This document shows positions 1 to 8,850 of a stretch of 44,341 nucleotides of DNA, one piece after another. The notes beneath the pieces were generated by a model, which saw only the letters and a list, made by a program, of their open reading frames with translations, ran no database searches and was not told where the DNA came from. Where the stretch lies: positions 1-44,341 of the forward strand of contig JAGCSI010000151.1 in the NCBI GenBank assembly GCA_017964255.1, written 5' to 3'. A program made the position numbers and the translations under genes. How positions within the stretch are numbered: position 1 is the stretch's first letter; every line of letters starts with the position of its first letter. Source of the stretch: Bacteroidales bacterium (lineage in GTDB: Bacteria > Bacteroidota > Bacteroidia > Bacteroidales > WCHB1-69).

Positions 1-2
1 AC

Positions 3-95
3 CCGCGTGACCGGATGTCGCTTTTGTTGGCTTGTTGCAAAGATTGTATTGGAGCAGTGAGTGTCGTGGATATTTCAAACCAAGAAAACCAATAA
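3..95 (+). CDS. C-terminal fragment of a HipA N-terminal domain (HipS-like) protein
   Basis: The frame is open from the left edge and ends at TAA (93-95), leaving 30 residues that include SLLLACCKDCIGAV. It stops three bases before the ATG of the downstream HipA-type kinase, so the two are almost certainly one transcript. In Bacteroidetes the small N-terminal subdomain of HipA is often a separate gene just upstream of the kinase, as in the HipB-HipS-HipT arrangement. I infer identity from this position and from the Cys-rich tail. The fragment is too short for a firm assignment, and the gene's start and any HipB-like DNA-binding partner lie outside the window. Confidence 0.5.
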   Translation, partial: PRDRMSLLLACCKDCIGAVSVVDISNQENQ

Positions 96-98
96 AAT

Positions 99-1040
99 AT
101 GGCAAAGTGTTTGTGTTGTTATCAGGATTTAGAAGAAGGAATGATTGACTATCATCCTCAGTGCGCGAAACGCTTTTTCGGAACAAACACTGTTCCAGGA
201 TTCCCCTATCGTCATACAGAAATCAAAGAATTGGCGAAAGAGGTGGTGCGCAGCCAAACGACTGTGACTGGGGTGCAGGCAAAATTGTCTATGGATATTG
301 AAAAGCTGCAACATGAGTCACGATTCACCATTGTGGGATTGTGGGGAAGATTCATTCTCAAACCCCAGACGGAGCTATACCCCAGTTTGCCCGAACTGGA
401 AGATTTGACGATGCATCTGGCTGAAGTAGCTAAAATCCAAGTTGTACCGCATACCCTTGTGCGTTTTGCAGATGGAAAACTCTGCTATCTGACACGCCGT
501 GTGGACAGGACCTCAAAAGGAGAGAAAATTCCCATGGAAGACCTATGCCAACTTTCAGAAAAGTTGACCGAACACAAATACAAAGGATCTCACGAACAAA
601 TTGCGAAACTGATACTTAAATATTCCTCAGCACCAAAACTCGACCTCACCCGTTTTTGGGAAGTTGTCTTATTCTCTTGGGTGACTGGAAACAGTGACAT
701 GCATTTGAAAAATTTCTCTTTATACAGTCCTATTCCGGGTAATTATCAACTTACACCCGCATACGACCTGTTAAACACGCTGCTGGTTATGCCTTCAGAC
801 ACAGAGGAACTGGCCTTGACACTCAATGCCCGAAAGAAAAAAATCAAGTTGCAAGATTTTACAATTGCCATGACCAACAGCGGTTTGGATGAGAAAGTAA
901 TTCAAAACATACTGAAAAAATTTCAAGCCGCAGAAAAATCATGGTATGACTGGATCGAACGCTCTTTTCTTCCTCAGGATATGAAAACAGCATATCAACA
1001 AATGATTAAGGGTAGACTTGAACGATTATTCAATGAATAA
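99..1040 (+). CDS. HipA/HipT-type serine/threonine kinase toxin
   Basis: This 313-residue protein has the HipA kinase core without the usual N-terminal subdomain, which appears to be the separate gene just upstream. The glycine-rich ATP loop is TVTGVQAKLS (about residues 55-64). The catalytic loop GNSDMHLKN (197-205) carries the expected catalytic Asp200, and AYDLL holds the metal-binding Asp223. An N-terminal C-x2-C...H-x2-C cluster (Cys4, Cys7, His19, Cys22) looks like a small zinc site. Known HipA and HipT kinases phosphorylate aminoacyl-tRNA synthetases and cause growth arrest; this target is unknown. T55-V56-T57 sit where HipT has its autophosphorylated Ser-x-Ser pair. The RecQ gene starts a few bases downstream, so co-transcription is possible. 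The family is clear; toxin activity is inferred. Confidence 0.85.
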   Translation: MAKCLCCYQDLEEGMIDYHPQCAKRFFGTNTVPGFPYRHTEIKELAKEVVRSQTTVTGVQAKLSMDIEKLQHESRFTIVGLWGRFILKPQTELYPSLPELEDLTMHLAEVAKIQVVPHTLVRFADGKLCYLTRRVDRTSKGEKIPMEDLCQLSEKLTEHKYKGSHEQIAKLILKYSSAPKLDLTRFWEVVLFSWVTGNSDMHLKNFSLYSPIPGNYQLTPAYDLLNTLLVMPSDTEELALTLNARKKKIKLQDFTIAMTNSGLDEKVIQNILKKFQAAEKSWYDWIERSFLPQDMKTAYQQMIKGRLERLFNE

Positions 1041-1052
1041 TAAGTGACATTC

Positions 1053-2948
1053 ATGACCACTACGGAGCAGATACGGAAAATACTGAAAGACCACTGGGGC
1101 TATGACAGTTTCAGGCCGCTGCAGGAGGACATTATCCTGTCGGTGATGGACGGTCGCGACACCCTGGCCCTGTTGCCCACTGGCGGCGGCAAGTCCATCT
1201 GCTTCCAAGTGCCCGGCCTCGCCCTCGACGGACTGTGCATCGTCATTTCCCCACTCATCGCCCTGATGAAGGACCAAGTGGCCAACCTTCGCAAACGCCA
1301 TATCAAGGCCGCGGCACTATATTCCGGCATGAGCAAGCACGACATCGAGCTGGTGCTCAACAACTGCGCCTTCGACCCGGAGTTCAAGTTTCTGTATGTG
1401 TCGCCCGAAAGACTCAAAACGGATAATTTCCGTGCCACACTGTCGCATCTTAATGTTGGGCTAATCGCTGTTGACGAGTCGCACTGCATCTCACAATGGG
1501 GTTATGACTTCCGCCCACCCTATCTCGAAATAGCTGAAATTCGACAGTTTTTCCCGAAAGTGCCAGTGCTGGCGCTGACCGCCACCGCCACTCCCGAAGT
1601 GGTGAAAGACATTCAGGATAGACTTCATTTTCCGCAATATAATGTTTTCCAGAAAAGTTTCAAGCGGGACAATCTGACCTATTATGTGGTAAAAGAAGAA
1701 GATAAAAACAACCGCATGCTGCGCATCATGCAACGCTACCCCGGTACGGGCATTGTGTATGTGCGCAACCGACGCAAGACGCAGGAGACCGCCGAGTTTC
1801 TACAACGCAACGGCATTGCCGCCGACTTTTACCATGCCGGCCTCGACAGCGCCACTCGCGACCGCAAACAAAACGAGTGGATGCAGGACCAGACCCGTGT
1901 CATCGTGTCCACCAACGCTTTCGGCATGGGCATCGACAAGCCCGACGTGCGTTTTGTCATCCACATCGACATCCCCGACACCTTGGAAGGCTATTTTCAG
2001 GAGGCCGGACGCGGAGGCCGCGACGAGAAAGAGTCCGTAGCCATCATGCTCTACGATGATGCCGATATCCGCGAATTAAAACGCAATTTCGAGCTGACCT
2101 TCCCGCCCATTGAGGACATCCGCAAGGTATATAATATATTGTGTAACCACTATAACATCGCCCTCGGTGACGGGGCAGGTCGCACATTCCCCTTCCGCAT
2201 CGGCGAGCTGCTGAAGCCCGCTGCCATGAACATGGTAGCCATTTACAATTCCATCAAGTTTTTGGAGAAAATGGGCATGGTTTTTCTTAGCGAAGACGGC
2301 AAAAGCACCTCTCAGCTCAGCATGAGCATCGGCGGGGAGCGACTGTCCATCTTCGAAGAGAAAAATCCTGATTATGACGAGTTTATCAAGCTGATTTTGC
2401 GCTCATACAGTGGACTTTTCACCCGCTACGTGAAGATTGACGAGGCCGAAATCGCCCAGAGAGCCGGCATCAGCGAGGAAGAGACCGTGAGCCTGCTGCA
2501 CAAGCTGGCCCGTATGGGACTTTGGAGCTATTCGCCCAAAACCGAACAGGCACTCATCACTTTCCTTACCCCGAGAGTGGATGAGGATTACCTGTACTTC
2601 AGTCCCGACATCTACAAACGCCGTAAAGAGGTGGCACAAAAGCGTTTGGAGGAAGTATTGCACTTCGTTCAATGCGAAGACACCTGCCGCAGCCAGATGC
2701 TGCTGGCCTACTTTGGTGAGTACAAAAGTCCCGCCTGCGGCAAATGCGATGTCTGCCTGAAAGTACACAAAGAAGAACTTGAAAAGAAAGACTTTAAGGA
2801 CATTAGCACTGAAGTGAATGCCATCGCTAACGCCGGAGTTAAAGACCTTAAAGACCTTATCCTCAAGGTTTCCGAAAAATTCACCCAAGAGAAAGTGGTG
2901 AAGGTAGTGCGCTGGATGATAGACAATGGAGAGTTGAACGTTCTTTGA
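1053..2948 (+). CDS. recQ: RecQ-family ATP-dependent DNA helicase
   Basis: This is a superfamily 2, 3'-to-5' DNA helicase for recombination and replication-fork repair. Visible motifs in order are Walker A LLPTGGGKS, the Walker B box AVDESHCISQWGYDFRP, LALTATAT (motif III), and the C-terminal helicase lobe with NAFGMGIDKPDVRFVIH and QEAGRGGRDE. A RecQ zinc site follows: C-x16-C-x2-C-x2-C ending CGKCDVC, about residues 545-568. There is no HRDC domain after it, only a short helical tail, which matches the compact RecQ form of about 630 residues common in Bacteroidetes. A GTG at 1044 would add three residues; I prefer ATG 1053, where the usual RecQ N-terminus begins. The gene follows the HipA-type kinase by only 12 bases. 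Confidence 0.95.
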   Translation: MTTTEQIRKILKDHWGYDSFRPLQEDIILSVMDGRDTLALLPTGGGKSICFQVPGLALDGLCIVISPLIALMKDQVANLRKRHIKAAALYSGMSKHDIELVLNNCAFDPEFKFLYVSPERLKTDNFRATLSHLNVGLIAVDESHCISQWGYDFRPPYLEIAEIRQFFPKVPVLALTATATPEVVKDIQDRLHFPQYNVFQKSFKRDNLTYYVVKEEDKNNRMLRIMQRYPGTGIVYVRNRRKTQETAEFLQRNGIAADFYHAGLDSATRDRKQNEWMQDQTRVIVSTNAFGMGIDKPDVRFVIHIDIPDTLEGYFQEAGRGGRDEKESVAIMLYDDADIRELKRNFELTFPPIEDIRKVYNILCNHYNIALGDGAGRTFPFRIGELLKPAAMNMVAIYNSIKFLEKMGMVFLSEDGKSTSQLSMSIGGERLSIFEEKNPDYDEFIKLILRSYSGLFTRYVKIDEAEIAQRAGISEEETVSLLHKLARMGLWSYSPKTEQALITFLTPRVDEDYLYFSPDIYKRRKEVAQKRLEEVLHFVQCEDTCRSQMLLAYFGEYKSPACGKCDVCLKVHKEELEKKDFKDISTEVNAIANAGVKDLKDLILKVSEKFTQEKVVKVVRWMIDNGELNVL

Positions 2949-3023
2949 TTTTTTGATTTGAATAATGAGAAAGGTATAACAGGGTAAGTGTTATGGCAGA
3001 TATGAAGAAGTCCTACTTATCCT

Positions 3024-3196
3024 GTGCCTCGAAGAGGCACCATCTCAATAACCCCGCACGTAAGTGTGGGGTAAAAGGATCCACATAGTGTCTACGAGCC
3101 TCGAAGAGGCGACACTTTGACAGACTCCTAATAAGCGAGTCTCAACTGTACCCCACACTTACGTGCGGGGTTACTAAAATTCGACCTCTTCGAGGC
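3024..3196 (+). repeat. Nested palindromic repeat cluster between recQ and the GH92 gene
   Basis: The 327-base gap 2949-3275 has no gene but holds five short palindromes. Element A is GTGCCTC-GAA-GAGGCAC at 3024-3040. Element B pairs ACCCCGCAC with GTGTGGGGT at 3051-3072. A second A-like hairpin (GCCTC-GAA-GAGGC) lies at 3098-3110, flanked by GTGTC and GACAC. An exact reverse complement of B lies at 3150-3171. A third A core, in inverted sense, is at 3185-3195. The order A-B-A-B(inverted)-A(inverted) makes the whole block roughly self-complementary. A related A-B-A block lies at 39763-39848. The arrangement resembles REP/REPIN-type dispersed elements moved by RAYT transposases; no such gene is in the window. 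Confidence 0.85.
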
Positions 3197-3275
3197 CGTA
3201 ATTTAATTCGTCACACAAATGAAATAGAAAACCAATGATATCAATTGCGTCAATTTAATATAAAACCAACAGATA

Positions 3276-6254
3276 ATGAAAAAGCTTGCAGTTTTAATGA
3301 TTACGATGCTCCTTACAGGGGCGATTGCCTCCGCACAGGAGAACTTATGCCAATACGTTAACCCCTTGGTGGGCACGGATTTCCACGGGCATACTTACCC
3401 GGGCGCCATTGTACCCTTTGGTGGGGTACAGCTCAGTCCCGACACCCGACTGGACGGCTGGGACGGCTGCTCGGCCTACCACTACTCCGACAATGTGGTG
3501 TACGGTTTCAGCCACACCCACCTCAGCGGCACCGGTTGCTCTGACTATGGTGACATTCTGATGATGCCCTTCACCGGTAAGGCTTCAGTCATCAACAGCG
3601 AGTACTGCTCCAAATTTTCTCACAACAATGAGATTGCCGAACCTGGCTATTATTCAGTCATACTGGATAAATACAAAGTGAAAGCGGAACTGACATGTAC
3701 CCCGCATGTGGGCGTGCATCGCTACACCTACCCCGACAACGATATGCCCAAGGGCATTATTCTCGACCTTAAGCATCGTGACATGGTGCTGAACAGCGTC
3801 ATCAGTTACGACGCCAAGGCGAACAAGATTGTGGGTCTGCGTGATTCAAGGGCATGGAACGAACACCAAAAGCTGAACTTCTCCATGATGTTCTCCCAAC
3901 GCATCACCAAGGTGGAGTTTTACGTGAACGACCAGCGTGTGGATTCAGTCAACGCCATCACCGGCACCAACTGTAAAGCCATCATCTATTTTGCCGAAAA
4001 CACCAAGCAAGTGGTGGCAAAAGTGGCCCTTTCCGCCGCCGCCCTCAACCTGGATGATGCCGACAAAAACCTGAAAGAGGTTCCCGATTTCGACTTCCAC
4101 AAAGTCCATCATCAAGCCCGTGAACTCTGGAACGAGGAACTCAACAAAATTGTGGTGGAAACCAATGACATTGAGTTGAAGAAAGTTTTCTATACTGCCT
4201 TGTATCATTGTTTTACCTCTCCTTATCTGTTTAATGATGTAGATGGAAAATACCGCGGCATGGATGGACTGACCCATCAGGCCAAAGAGCACAATGTCTA
4301 CACTGTTTTCTCCCTATGGGACACCTACCGCGCCCTGCATCCGCTGTTGACACTCATTGACCGCAAGCGCACCGATGATTTTGTCTATACTTTCATGCGC
4401 CACTACGAACAAGGTGGCATGCTGCCCGTTTGGGAACTGTCAGCTTACGAAACTTGGTGCATGATTGGCTATCACAGCATACCCGTCATTTACGATGCCT
4501 ATCAAAAAGGCATTTTGGACCATTATTCTGATTATGAGAAACTTCAGATGCTCAATGCCATGGTGTCCAGTGCCAAGCTGAATCTTTTGGGCCGTCCGGA
4601 ATATGCGAAATACGGCTTCATCCCCTCCGATTACGAGCATGAATCCGTATCCAAGACTTTGGAGTACGCTTTTGACGACTGGTGCATCGCCCAATTCGCC
4701 AAAGCTATAGGACAAGATGATGTTTATCAAGAATTTATCAAAAGATCACAGTACTATAAAAACATTCTGGATGCCGAAGGTTTCATGCACCCCAAAGCTA
4801 ACGGAGGCTTTCTGTTGCCCTTCAATCCCAAGGAAATCAACAACCATTTCACGGAAGCCAACTCTTGGCAGTATTCCACCTACGTGCCCCATGATTTCAA
4901 CACCTATGTGGATTTGATAGGCGGAACCGCTGTTGCGGAACGCTTGTTGGACAGCCTTTTCGGCACCAGCTCTCTCACTTCCGGCCGCGAGCAGGTGGAT
5001 GTCACCGGCCTGATTGGGCAGTACGCCCATGGCAACGAGCCGAGCCATCATGCCGCCTATCTGTACAACTTCATTGGCAAACCCTGGAAAACCCAGCGCA
5101 TGACCGACAGCATCATGCACAGCCTATATACTTCTCAACCCGATGGTCTTTGTGGCAATGAGGACTGCGGGCAGATGTCCGCATGGTACGTGCTCAGTGC
5201 CATGGGATTCTATCCTGTTTGTCCTGGTGACAACCGCTACATCATTGGTAGTCCAATGTTCGACAAGGTGACCATCAACCTCGAAAATGGCCAACAGTTT
5301 GTCATCACCGCCGCCAATCGCAGCCGCAACGCCTGCTACATCCAGTCCGCCAAGCTGAACGGCCAGAAATACGACAAATCCTATATCACCTACGAGGACA
5401 TCAAAGACGGTGGGCAACTCAACTTTGTCATGAGTACGAAACCCAACACCAAATGGGGCGTGGGCAAGGGCAAACAGCCCGAAAACCGCTTGGAGCCGGC
5501 CATTACCATGGTGCCCAGCATCAATGCGCCGCAGCAGACCTTCAAAGACCTGGTCACTTTCACCATCAGCTTGCACAAACCAGCACAAGTCAGCGACAAA
5601 AAACTAGTTTTCCCTGCCTCCACCGACAAAATCTACTTCACCACCGATGGCACCGAGCCGGTGAAAAGCTCCAAATTAGAATACACTGGTCCTGTCACCA
5701 TTAGCAAAAACACCACCGTAAAAGCAGTAAGCTACAACGAAGTGACCGGTTACAGTCCCGTTGTTGAGGCCAAATTCTATCAATTTGCCCAGGACAAGAA
5801 AATCACGCTGCACTCCAAATATTCAGAAATGTATTCAGCAGGAGGCGACAATGCCTTGTTGGACGGCATCCGTGGCCAGACCAACTTCCGCTTGGGCGGC
5901 TGGCAGGGCTATCAGGGCAAGGACTTTGAGGCCACCATCGACCTGCTGAAAGTGAAAGACATACACAAAGTAAGCGTAGGATTCCTGCAGGACACCCGCG
6001 CATGGATTGTCTTCCCCACCTCCATGACCGTGGAGATTTCTGATGACAATGTGAACTTTGAGCCCTACGGCACCTTCACCAACCAAGTGGCCGCCAACGA
6101 TTACGAGACACAGATTCAGGAATTCCACATTGACAAACCCGCTCATTGCCGCTACATCCGCATCAAAGCCAAGACCTTCGGCAAACTTCCCGACTGGCAC
6201 CTCGGTGCTGGCGGCGACAGCCACATCTTTGTCGATGAGGTCATTGTGGAATAG
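3276..6254 (+). CDS. Secreted glycoside hydrolase family 92 (alpha-mannosidase type) with C-terminal binding domains
   Basis: This 992-residue protein starts with a signal peptide (cleavage likely after AIASA, residue 20). The GH92 catalytic region spans about residues 22-735. It carries the family signatures YVNPLVGTDFHG, GYPGA-type TYPGAIVPFGGVQLSPD, GFSHTHLSGTGCSDYG, NEPSHHAAYLYN (about 586) and GNEDCGQMSAWYVLSAMGFY (about 626-645). GH92 enzymes are calcium-dependent exo-alpha-mannosidases that trim N-glycan or yeast mannan chains outside the cytoplasm. A chitobiase-type C-terminal domain follows (YFTTDGTEPVKSS, about 745-830), then a discoidin/F5-8 type C-like domain (about 835-990), likely for glycan binding. 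No SusC/SusD pair is adjacent, so it is not part of an evident utilisation locus. No TAnnTTTG motif is visible just upstream. Confidence 0.93.
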   Translation: MKKLAVLMITMLLTGAIASAQENLCQYVNPLVGTDFHGHTYPGAIVPFGGVQLSPDTRLDGWDGCSAYHYSDNVVYGFSHTHLSGTGCSDYGDILMMPFTGKASVINSEYCSKFSHNNEIAEPGYYSVILDKYKVKAELTCTPHVGVHRYTYPDNDMPKGIILDLKHRDMVLNSVISYDAKANKIVGLRDSRAWNEHQKLNFSMMFSQRITKVEFYVNDQRVDSVNAITGTNCKAIIYFAENTKQVVAKVALSAAALNLDDADKNLKEVPDFDFHKVHHQARELWNEELNKIVVETNDIELKKVFYTALYHCFTSPYLFNDVDGKYRGMDGLTHQAKEHNVYTVFSLWDTYRALHPLLTLIDRKRTDDFVYTFMRHYEQGGMLPVWELSAYETWCMIGYHSIPVIYDAYQKGILDHYSDYEKLQMLNAMVSSAKLNLLGRPEYAKYGFIPSDYEHESVSKTLEYAFDDWCIAQFAKAIGQDDVYQEFIKRSQYYKNILDAEGFMHPKANGGFLLPFNPKEINNHFTEANSWQYSTYVPHDFNTYVDLIGGTAVAERLLDSLFGTSSLTSGREQVDVTGLIGQYAHGNEPSHHAAYLYNFIGKPWKTQRMTDSIMHSLYTSQPDGLCGNEDCGQMSAWYVLSAMGFYPVCPGDNRYIIGSPMFDKVTINLENGQQFVITAANRSRNACYIQSAKLNGQKYDKSYITYEDIKDGGQLNFVMSTKPNTKWGVGKGKQPENRLEPAITMVPSINAPQQTFKDLVTFTISLHKPAQVSDKKLVFPASTDKIYFTTDGTEPVKSSKLEYTGPVTISKNTTVKAVSYNEVTGYSPVVEAKFYQFAQDKKITLHSKYSEMYSAGGDNALLDGIRGQTNFRLGGWQGYQGKDFEATIDLLKVKDIHKVSVGFLQDTRAWIVFPTSMTVEISDDNVNFEPYGTFTNQVAANDYETQIQEFHIDKPAHCRYIRIKAKTFGKLPDWHLGAGGDSHIFVDEVIVE

Positions 6255-6280
6255 CGGGAAAACACGCATCGACCATTCCA

Positions 6281-6309
6281 ATTTGCTAATTAACTAATTT
6301 GCTAATTAT
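6281..6309 (+). repeat. AT-rich octamer array (TTTGCTAA/TTAACTAA type)
   Basis: About three and a half units of 8 bases alternate between ATTTGCTA and ATTAACTA. Read on the other strand these are AATTAGCA and AATTAGTT. The same alternating unit occurs at 10387-10420, 16790-16822 and 39133-39184. Here it ends seven bases before the -7 element of the gldF promoter. Confidence 0.8.
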
Positions 6310-6315
6310 TTTTCG

Positions 6316-6323
6316 TATTTTTG
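6316..6323 (+). promoter_or_regulatory. -7 promoter element of the gldF operon
   Basis: TATTTTTG matches the Bacteroidetes consensus TAnnTTTG. Transcription would start about six bases further on, leaving a 5' leader of roughly a dozen bases before ATG 6342. This rules out the in-frame TTG at 6321, which lies inside the element. No convincing -33 box is visible at normal spacing. Confidence 0.75.
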
Positions 6324-6341
6324 CAAGTTAATTCTTACAAT

Positions 6342-7073
6342 ATGTACAGTCTATATCTTAAAGAAATAAAATCCTTTCTGAGCTCGGTGCTGGGATACAT
6401 TTTCATCGCCGTATTCCTCATTGTGGCAGGACTTTTCCTGTGGGTGTTCCCCAACATCAACAACGTGATTTTCGCTGGGCTATCCGACATTCAAGGCCTC
6501 TTCAACGTGGCGGACCTGCTTTTTATTTTCTTGGTGCCCGCCATCACCATGCGCTCGTTTGCCGAAGAGAAAAAAAGCGGCACACTGGAGTTGCTGTTCA
6601 CCAAACCTCTTACCGACAACCAGATTATCGCCGCGAAATTTCTGGCCTGCCTCACCTTGCTGGTTATCACGTTAATCCCCACGCTGGTTTATGTTATCAC
6701 GGTATATCTCATTGGTAACCCTGTGGGCAACATCGACATGGGCAGCACCTGGGGCTCCTACCTCGGACTGATACTCTTAGGCTCCACTTACATTGCCATC
6801 GGACTATTCTCGTCCTCGCTCACCAACAACCAAATTGTGGCCTTCATCATCGCGGCCCTGCTCTGCTTCATCATGTTCTTCGCCTTCGACTTCATCTACT
6901 CCTTCTCCGCCCTAGGCAATTTCGGCTATTACATCAAAACCCTCGGCATTGCCGAGCATTATTCCGCTATCAGCAAAGGTGTTATCGACAGCCGCGACCT
7001 GATTTACTTCTTCAGTGTCGTCTTCCTGTTCTTATTCGGCACCAAAATCGTATTGTTAAACAGAAAATGGTAA
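6342..7073 (+). CDS. gldF: GldF-type ABC transporter permease
   Basis: This 243-residue ABC-2 family membrane protein has about six hydrophobic segments. The hallmark cytoplasmic loop EEKKSGTLELLFTKPLTD follows the second segment. It starts MYSLYLKEIKSFLSSVLGY, the normal beginning of GldF. GldF and GldG are the membrane parts of an ABC complex first found through gliding mutants of Flavobacterium; the ATPase GldA is encoded elsewhere. The pair is also common in non-gliding Bacteroidetes, so motility cannot be concluded. gldG follows after 13 bases. Confidence 0.92.
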   Translation: MYSLYLKEIKSFLSSVLGYIFIAVFLIVAGLFLWVFPNINNVIFAGLSDIQGLFNVADLLFIFLVPAITMRSFAEEKKSGTLELLFTKPLTDNQIIAAKFLACLTLLVITLIPTLVYVITVYLIGNPVGNIDMGSTWGSYLGLILLGSTYIAIGLFSSSLTNNQIVAFIIAALLCFIMFFAFDFIYSFSALGNFGYYIKTLGIAEHYSAISKGVIDSRDLIYFFSVVFLFLFGTKIVLLNRKW

Positions 7074-7086
7074 ATCTTCTATAGTC

Positions 7087-8844
7087 ATGAAAGAAAACTC
7101 CAACAACAGCCAGCGTTTCAAGAAGAATGCCATCACCGGATTGATTGTCAGCCTGCTGATATTGATTGCCGTCAATATTCTCTCCTCTTTTTTCTTTTTC
7201 AGAATTGATTTGACGAAAGACAAACGACACTCCCTTTCGCCCACCACCATTCAGATGCTGAAGAGTTTGGACGACAAGGTTTATATCCGTGTTTTTCTGG
7301 AAGGAGACAATCTTCCTGCTGACTATCAATTATTCAGAGAGAAAACCAGGGACATGCTTCAAGAATTTAGAAGCTACTCCAAGAATGTTCATGTTGAATT
7401 TATCGACCCTGTAAAAGACAAAACGCCAGAAGAGGTCAATACCATTTTTGGCGAATTCGCCCAAAAGGGACTGAAGCCCATCCCCATCAGCCGTGAGGAT
7501 GCCAGCGGTTTTTCCACCCACTACATTGTGCCGGGAGCCATGATCGCCTATCACAACCAAGAGTATCCCGCCACGCTGATTGTGGCTGATCCCAGTGGTA
7601 ACGACTGGCTGGAGTACTCCATTCAGGAGTTGGAATACAACCTGGTTTCCTCCATGCGCAAACTCATGACCACAGGCAAACCCAAGGTGGCATTTCTGGA
7701 CGGACATGGCGAGTTGGACTTTTATTCCACCTCGTGGATGGCATGGCAGCTGCAACGCTTTTACAATGTGGACCGTGTGCGCATCAATGGCAGAGTGAAT
7801 GCTTTGAACGACATTGCCATTGAAGACACTGTCAGCCAAACCTTGACCATTCGAGGCAACAAATACGATGTGCTGATTGTGGCCCAGCCTACGGAACCCT
7901 TCCCTGATGCCGACAAGTATGTGATTGACCAGTTCCTGATGCGTGGCGGCAAGATTTTGTGGCTGATTGACGCCACCGATGCATCTGCCGACAGTCTGCA
8001 AAACTGCCCCGAATTCTTCGCCACGCCCCGCAATCTGCGCCTCAACGACCTGTTTTTCAGCTATGGCGTGCGCCTGAATCCCAACCTGATCCAGGACCTC
8101 AGCTGCCAACAGATTCCCATCGGTGTAGGAATGATTGGCGACCAGCAGCAATACAAATTCATGAACTTCCCCTACTGCCTCAAGGTGGTCAACTTCACTG
8201 ACCATCCTATTGTGCGCAATATCAAGGAGATAAAATCCGATTTCACAGGCACTATCGATTATGTGGGCAAGGACAACGAGCTGAAAAAGACTCCCTTGCT
8301 GCTGACTTCGGAACGTACCAAAATCGTGCCTGCTCCGGCTATCGTCACCATCAATGTGGGCTTGGCCACCCCCAATTTGCAGGAATATGCCTTCAAGTAC
8401 CTGCCTATCGCCGCCATCGTGGAAGGCACTTTTGAGTCTGCTTTCAACGGTATCTTGCCGATGGAATTCGACACCATGAAAGAGTTGGGATTTTTGCAGA
8501 AGAGCGAACCGACCCGTCAGATTTTTGTGGCCGATGGCGACATCATCCGCAACTTTATCGACCGTCAGCGCAACCAGCCCTACCCCACCGGCTACGACAT
8601 TTATACCGGCGTGATGTACGACAACACTGACTTCCTGCTCAACTGCGTCAACTACCTCTGCGATGATGACGACCTCCTGCAAATCCGCTCCAAAAACTTC
8701 AAAATCGGCTCTTTGGACCCTGTCAAAATCAGAAACCACAAAAATCTATATTCCGTGTTGAATATCGTAATTCCGCTGGCATTGATACTCATCATGGGTA
8801 TTATCCTGATTATTATCCGAAAAGTTAAATACAGCAGAAAATAA
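7087..8844 (+). CDS. gldG: GldG-type ABC transporter auxiliary (substrate-binding-like) protein
   Basis: This 585-residue protein is anchored at both ends. A membrane segment at about residues 15-38 is followed by the FRIDLTKDKRHSLSPTT sequence typical of GldG, and a second segment lies near residues 558-580 before a short basic tail. Between them is an extracytoplasmic ABC-transport auxiliary domain, including FLDGHGELDFYSTSW and GGKILWLID, as in the GldG/IFT52-like fold. It should form a complex with GldF in the inner membrane. The two genes share the promoter at 6316. The next gene begins six bases after its stop, so a three-gene operon is likely. Confidence 0.92.
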   Translation: MKENSNNSQRFKKNAITGLIVSLLILIAVNILSSFFFFRIDLTKDKRHSLSPTTIQMLKSLDDKVYIRVFLEGDNLPADYQLFREKTRDMLQEFRSYSKNVHVEFIDPVKDKTPEEVNTIFGEFAQKGLKPIPISREDASGFSTHYIVPGAMIAYHNQEYPATLIVADPSGNDWLEYSIQELEYNLVSSMRKLMTTGKPKVAFLDGHGELDFYSTSWMAWQLQRFYNVDRVRINGRVNALNDIAIEDTVSQTLTIRGNKYDVLIVAQPTEPFPDADKYVIDQFLMRGGKILWLIDATDASADSLQNCPEFFATPRNLRLNDLFFSYGVRLNPNLIQDLSCQQIPIGVGMIGDQQQYKFMNFPYCLKVVNFTDHPIVRNIKEIKSDFTGTIDYVGKDNELKKTPLLLTSERTKIVPAPAIVTINVGLATPNLQEYAFKYLPIAAIVEGTFESAFNGILPMEFDTMKELGFLQKSEPTRQIFVADGDIIRNFIDRQRNQPYPTGYDIYTGVMYDNTDFLLNCVNYLCDDDDLLQIRSKNFKIGSLDPVKIRNHKNLYSVLNIVIPLALILIMGIILIIIRKVKYSRK

Positions 8845-8850
8845 AACACT

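Noticed and set aside
6321..7073. Gliding motility as a phenotype
   Set aside because: GldFG are widespread in non-gliding Bacteroidetes, and no other gliding genes (gldK-N, sprA) are in view.
7330..8739. Open frame of 469 codons antisense to gldG
   Set aside because: It is an exact shadow of gldG with His/Val/Gln-rich composition and no domain; gldG has clear family features and an operon context.
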